Shown: in pieces, positions 6,787 to 8,868 of the stretch | Position numbering within the stretch: the stretch's first letter is position 1 | Layout of the letters: each line of letters begins with the position of its first letter | Assembly (NCBI GenBank): GCA_031178645.1 | Contig: JAPSIP010000052.1 | Coordinates: 1 to 8,868 of the forward strand | DNA: 8,868 nt | From: Paracoccus sp. (in: a-proteobacteria) | Lineage (GTDB): Bacteria > Pseudomonadota > Alphaproteobacteria > Rhodobacterales > Rhodobacteraceae | Reading direction: 5' to 3' | Program-made: the position numbers and the translations under genes | Notes under the pieces: generated by a model | Databases searched by the model: none | The model's input: the letters and a program-made list of their open reading frames with translations, nothing else | What the model was told of the DNA's origin: nothing

Positions 6787-7449
6787 CTAGCGGCTGGTTT
6801 CGGTCAGGCGGCGGCGGACATAGGTCTGCACAAGGTCGATCATCGGCTTCATGTGCTGTTCGTCGTCGCGGAAGAAGTGATCCGCGCCTTCGATTTCCTC
6901 ATGCGTGATCGTGATGCCCTTCTGTTCGCGCAGCTTGCTGACCAGCGTATGCGTATCCTTGGGCGGGGCCACGCGGTCGGCGGTGCCGTTGACGATCAGC
7001 CCCGACGACGGACAAGGCGCCAGGAAGCTGAAATCATACATGTTGGCGGGCGGGGCCACGCTGATGAAGCCGGTGATTTCCGGGCGGCGCATCAGAAGCT
7101 GCATCCCGATCCAGGCGCCGAAGCTGAAGCCCGCGACCCAGCAATGCTTGCTGTTGGGGTTCATCGCCTGCAGGTAATCCAGCGCCGAGGCCGCGTCCGA
7201 CAATTCGCCGATGCCCTGGTCGAACTCGCCCTGGCTGCGCCCCACGCCGCGGAAGTTGAACCGCATCACGGTGAAGCCCAGCTTGTGGAAGGCGTAATGC
7301 AGGTTATAGACGACGCGGTTGTTCATCGTCCCGCCATATTGCGGGTGCGGATGCAGGACGATGGCAAGGGGGGCGTCGGGCTTGCCCGGCTGGGGATGAT
7401 AGCGGCCCTCAAGCCGCCCTTCGGGACCGGGGAAAATCAGCTCTGGCAT
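6787..7449 (-). CDS. Alpha/beta hydrolase (COG2945-like)
   Basis: This is a 220-residue cytoplasmic-looking alpha/beta hydrolase with no signal peptide. It shows the family signature LHPHPQYGGTMNN (32-44), the strand RFNFRGVGRSQG (63-74), the nucleophile elbow GFSFG with S109, an acid D158 in NGTADRVAPP, and H191 in GADHFF, completing a Ser-Asp-His triad. The substrate is not predictable; family members are annotated as esterases or dienelactone-hydrolase-like proteins. The chosen ATG (7449) has AAGGAAG just upstream, and homologues typically begin near MPELIFPGPEGRLEG. The frame stays open for 36 more codons upstream, but that stretch (PRRCVKKPPSCRR) does not look like protein. The gene leads a two-gene operon with the double-HD protein and is divergent from iscR. 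Confidence 0.9.
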   Translation of the reverse strand: MPELIFPGPEGRLEGRYHPQPGKPDAPLAIVLHPHPQYGGTMNNRVVYNLHYAFHKLGFTVMRFNFRGVGRSQGEFDQGIGELSDAASALDYLQAMNPNSKHCWVAGFSFGAWIGMQLLMRRPEITGFISVAPPANMYDFSFLAPCPSSGLIVNGTADRVAPPKDTHTLVSKLREQKGITITHEEIEGADHFFRDDEQHMKPMIDLVQTYVRRRLTETSR

Positions 7450-7477
7450 CGTCTTCCTTCGACATGACGGTGGTTTC

Positions 7478-7506
7478 TTGACGCATCTGCGTGGCGCTCT
7501 TAGACC
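7478..7506 (+). promoter_or_regulatory. Candidate iscR promoter with overlapping inverted repeat
   Basis: TTGACG (7478-7483) is followed after 17 bases by TAGACC (7501-7506), a good -35 with a poor -10 (three of six matches to TATAAT). ACGCA-TC-TGCGT (7481-7492), a perfect short inverted repeat, overlaps the -35 and spacer and could be an operator. It sits about 110 bases before the iscR start, in the spacer shared with the divergent hydrolase gene. Support is by eye only. Confidence 0.28.
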
Positions 7507-7614
7507 GCTATCTGGGATGCCGGTCGGGAATGCGCAAGAAACGCGCAATGGCGGCATAGCGCGCCAGTGCGCGCGTCGTCAATCCGACCCCGGCTGCAAG
7601 AGGGGAGCCAGCAG

Positions 7615-8073
7615 ATGAAACTGTCCACAAAGGGGCGCTATGCGATCATCGCGCTTGTCGACCTGGCCACGGCCAAGGGGGACGACCTGACCTCGCTGGC
7701 CGAGATTTCGGGCCGCCAGGACATCTCGCTGCCCTATCTGGAGCAGCTTTTCGTGCGCCTGCGCCGCGCGGGGCTGGTGTCGTCCGTCCGGGGTCCGGGC
7801 GGCGGCTATCGCCTGGCCCGCGCGCCCGAGACGATCCGCATCGCCGAGATCCTCGAGGCCGTGGACGAGACCGTCAGCGCCATGCATATCGGGGCGGGCG
7901 CGTCGGGCGGGGTATCGGGATCGCGGGCGCAGACCCTGTCGAACCGGCTGTGGGAAAGCCTGTCGGCGCATGTCTATGTCTTCCTGCACAACCATTCGCT
8001 GGCCGATGTGGCAAAGAACCAGTTGCTGCCCTGCCCGGCCCTGCCGCGCATCCTTAGCGTGGTTGACGACTGA
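7615..8073 (+). CDS. iscR: Rrf2-family Fe-S regulator IscR, single-cysteine type
   Basis: This 152-residue Rrf2-family transcription factor has an N-terminal winged helix-turn-helix. It matches IscR closely over MKLSTKGRYAI, ISLPYLEQLFVRLRRAGLVSSVRGPGGGYRLA and EAVDETV; E43, which in E. coli IscR affects site selectivity, is present. The E. coli cluster ligands (three Cys and one His) are absent: the segment reads HIGAGASGGVSGSRAQTLSNRLW, with Asn at the His position. The only cysteine is C140. A single-cysteine IscR that still senses iron-sulfur status is known from Rhodobacter sphaeroides, and this sequence fits that type. The ATG at 7615 has AGGGGAG seven bases upstream; the 16-codon upstream extension is rejected. 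No cysteine desulfurase or suf gene follows: the next gene is a convergent outer-membrane protein gene beyond a terminator. Confidence 0.9.
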   Translation: MKLSTKGRYAIIALVDLATAKGDDLTSLAEISGRQDISLPYLEQLFVRLRRAGLVSSVRGPGGGYRLARAPETIRIAEILEAVDETVSAMHIGAGASGGVSGSRAQTLSNRLWESLSAHVYVFLHNHSLADVAKNQLLPCPALPRILSVVDD

Positions 8074-8075
8074 GC

Positions 8076-8109
8076 AAGAAAAAACGCGGCCCCTTTCAGG
8101 ACCGCGTTT
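8076..8109 (-). terminator. Terminator between iscR and the outer-membrane protein gene
   Basis: AAACGCGG (8082-8089) pairs perfectly with CCGCGTTT (8102-8109), and two more C-G pairs are possible across one mismatch. On the minus strand the stem runs into six T then CTT, a strong intrinsic terminator for the outer-membrane protein gene that ends 21 bases away. On the plus strand only TTT follows, so termination of iscR from the same hairpin would be weaker but possible. Confidence 0.85.
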
Positions 8110-8129
8110 CGGAAGGCAAATCGGGCGTT

Positions 8130-8717
8130 TCAGAAGCGGTAGGACGCGCGGACCTGCACCAGGTCGGTGTCCAGGTCGATGCCATCGGCGATGACGTCCG
8201 AGAAGTCGCTGCGGCTGTATTCCGCGCCGACCGAGAATTTCTCGGTGACCAGGTATTCAGCGCCCAGGCCGTAGGTGACGCCGGTTTCCGAGAAGTCGCC
8301 AGCGGCGTCATTGGTGGACACGCGGGCAGCACCCAGGGTGGCATAGGGCTGGAAGCGGCCCATGTCATAGCCGACGCGGCCGCGCAGGCGCCACAGGTCC
8401 GCATCACCGTCGTCCAGATCCAGGTCAACCTTGTTATAGTCCAGTTCGGCACCGGCAATCACCTTGCCGAAGTCGAACAGGTAACCGGCGTGAAGGCCGT
8501 AGGCATCGTAGTCGCTGTCGACATCGCTGTCGGACAGTTCGGCATTGCCCTGGCCATACTGCAGACCGGCATAGAAGCCGGACCAGTCTGTTCCAGCCTC
8601 GACCGGCACGACGGGCGCCACGACGGGGGCGATATCAACGACCGGGGCGACATAGCCGCCAGCGAAAGCAGCCGAAGCGGCCAGCGATGCGGCAACCGAA
8701 AGGGCAACGAGTTTCAT
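8130..8717 (-). CDS. Outer-membrane beta-barrel protein (OMP_b-brl / Omp25-like)
   Basis: This 195-residue protein has a clear signal peptide: MKLV, a hydrophobic Ala-rich stretch, and AFA at 17-19 before a likely cleavage at 19/20. A short Pro/Val linker with three APVV units (24-37) follows. The remaining ~150 residues alternate as beta strands of a small outer-membrane barrel: DWSGFYAGLQYGQG, YGLHAGYLFD, WRLRGRVGYDMG, QPYATLGAAR, TYGLGAEYLV, FSVGAEYSRSD. It ends in SYRF, the aromatic C-terminal signature recognised during barrel assembly. The segment 62-72 is rich in Asp and Ser and probably forms a surface loop. The ATG at 8717 is preceded by AAGGAG at six bases; the open frame upstream to 8798 is rejected because it would bury the signal peptide. 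Specific function (structural, adhesin or porin-like) cannot be told. Confidence 0.9.
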   Translation of the reverse strand: MKLVALSVAASLAASAAFAGGYVAPVVDIAPVVAPVVPVEAGTDWSGFYAGLQYGQGNAELSDSDVDSDYDAYGLHAGYLFDFGKVIAGAELDYNKVDLDLDDGDADLWRLRGRVGYDMGRFQPYATLGAARVSTNDAAGDFSETGVTYGLGAEYLVTEKFSVGAEYSRSDFSDVIADGIDLDTDLVQVRASYRF

Positions 8718-8726
8718 GGTAGTCTC

Positions 8727-8756
8727 CTTATTCGTCTCGAGCTTCTTGGTCTCGAG
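8727..8756 (-). repeat. 15-bp tandem repeat in the leader of the outer-membrane protein gene
   Basis: On the minus strand CTCGAGACCAAGAAG (8756-8742) is followed immediately by CTCGAGACGAATAAG (8741-8727). The two copies match at 13 of 15 positions. The second copy supplies the AAG of the AAGGAG ribosome site, so the repeat lies in the likely 5' untranslated region directly before the start codon. Confidence 0.75.
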
Positions 8757-8797
8757 GCCCCTAGATATGGCCGGGGCGAAGGGTTTCCAGCCCAACA

Positions 8798-8812
8798 TTG
8801 CAGTGACTGCAA
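8798..8812. promoter_or_regulatory. Perfect 15-bp palindrome upstream of the outer-membrane protein gene, candidate operator
   Basis: TTGCAGTGACTGCAA has 7-bp arms and a single central base. It lies 81 bases upstream of the start codon, in a non-coding region where a promoter is expected. A further TTGCA (8819-8823) lies 21 bases from the first, two helical turns away, as if a repressor or activator dimer array bound here. I do not recognise the cognate regulator. Confidence 0.5.
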
Positions 8813-8849
8813 ACTCTGTTGCAAAAATGCGACCCTATCGCGAAAGTGA

Positions 8850-8866
8850 TTGTTTTAGAAAAACAA
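8850..8866. repeat. AT-rich inverted repeat at the right edge
   Basis: TTGTTTT (8850-8856) and AAAACAA (8860-8866) are perfect inverted 7-bp arms around AGA. This is the most AT-rich stretch of the window and runs to its edge. It may be part of the regulatory region of the outer-membrane protein gene or of an unseen neighbour. Confidence 0.35.
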
Positions 8867-8868
8867 AA

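Noticed and set aside
5671..7467. 598-codon open frame on the plus strand opposite the HD and hydrolase genes
   Set aside because: Its open reading is a side effect of high GC at third positions; both minus-strand genes beneath it have recognisable catalytic motifs.
7531..7547. TGCGC-N7-GCGCA inverted repeat upstream of iscR as an operator
   Set aside because: Such short GC arms are frequent by chance at this base composition, and the sequence does not match an IscR site that I can name.
7450..7557. 36-codon N-terminal extension of the alpha/beta hydrolase
   Set aside because: A good ribosome site precedes ATG 7449, the homologue-like N-terminus begins there, and the extension is Arg/Pro/Cys-rich.
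7567..7614. 16-codon N-terminal extension of IscR
   Set aside because: IscR proteins begin at MKLSTKGRYA, and AGGGGAG is correctly spaced before ATG 7615.
8718..8798. 27-codon N-terminal extension of the outer-membrane protein
   Set aside because: It would place the signal peptide internally; AAGGAG lies six bases before ATG 8717.

Overview
The window reads as a chromosomal housekeeping region of a high-GC alphaproteobacterium of the Rhodobacteraceae, plausibly Paracoccus-like. The clues are a human-IDH1-like NADP isocitrate dehydrogenase, a DctB/DctD pair, an IscR-type regulator with a single cysteine, a Hint-domain protein of the kind common in Rhodobacterales, and an intergenic hairpin cluster that resembles repeats I associate with that family. 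The genus is inference. I see no tRNA, rRNA, insertion sequence, CRISPR array or phage gene, and no gene-free stretch longer than about 235 bases.

Layout. Positions 1-2857 (minus strand) hold purQ, then dctB, then the start of dctD, which runs off the left edge. Positions 2858-3062 hold four hairpins packed between purQ and icd; at least two look like intrinsic terminators for minus-strand transcription. icd (minus) fills 3063-4274. A 235-base divergent spacer contains an unexpected plus-strand terminator-like hairpin. Positions 4510-5655 (plus) encode a Hint-domain protein. Its stop codon abuts the stop of a convergent minus-strand gene (5656-6783) encoding two complete HD phosphohydrolase domains in one chain. 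That gene follows an alpha/beta hydrolase gene (6787-7449) by only 3 bases, so the two form an operon. Divergent from this operon is iscR (7615-8073, plus). A terminator separates iscR from a convergent outer-membrane beta-barrel gene (8130-8717, minus), whose upstream region carries a 15-bp tandem repeat and a perfect 15-bp palindrome.

Function. DctB would sense C4-dicarboxylates in the periplasm and phosphorylate DctD, a sigma-54 activator of dicarboxylate uptake. PurQ supplies ammonia from glutamine for the fourth step of purine synthesis. Icd makes 2-oxoglutarate and NADPH. IscR represses or activates Fe-S cluster assembly genes, but none of these follow it here. The Hint protein, the hydrolase and the tandem HD protein have no assigned physiological role.

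No clear new multi-gene system is visible. The points most worth a second look are the fused double-HD protein, the IscR lacking all canonical cluster ligands and separated from suf/isc genes, the hairpin cluster at 2914-3044, and the palindrome plus tandem repeat upstream of the outer-membrane protein gene.
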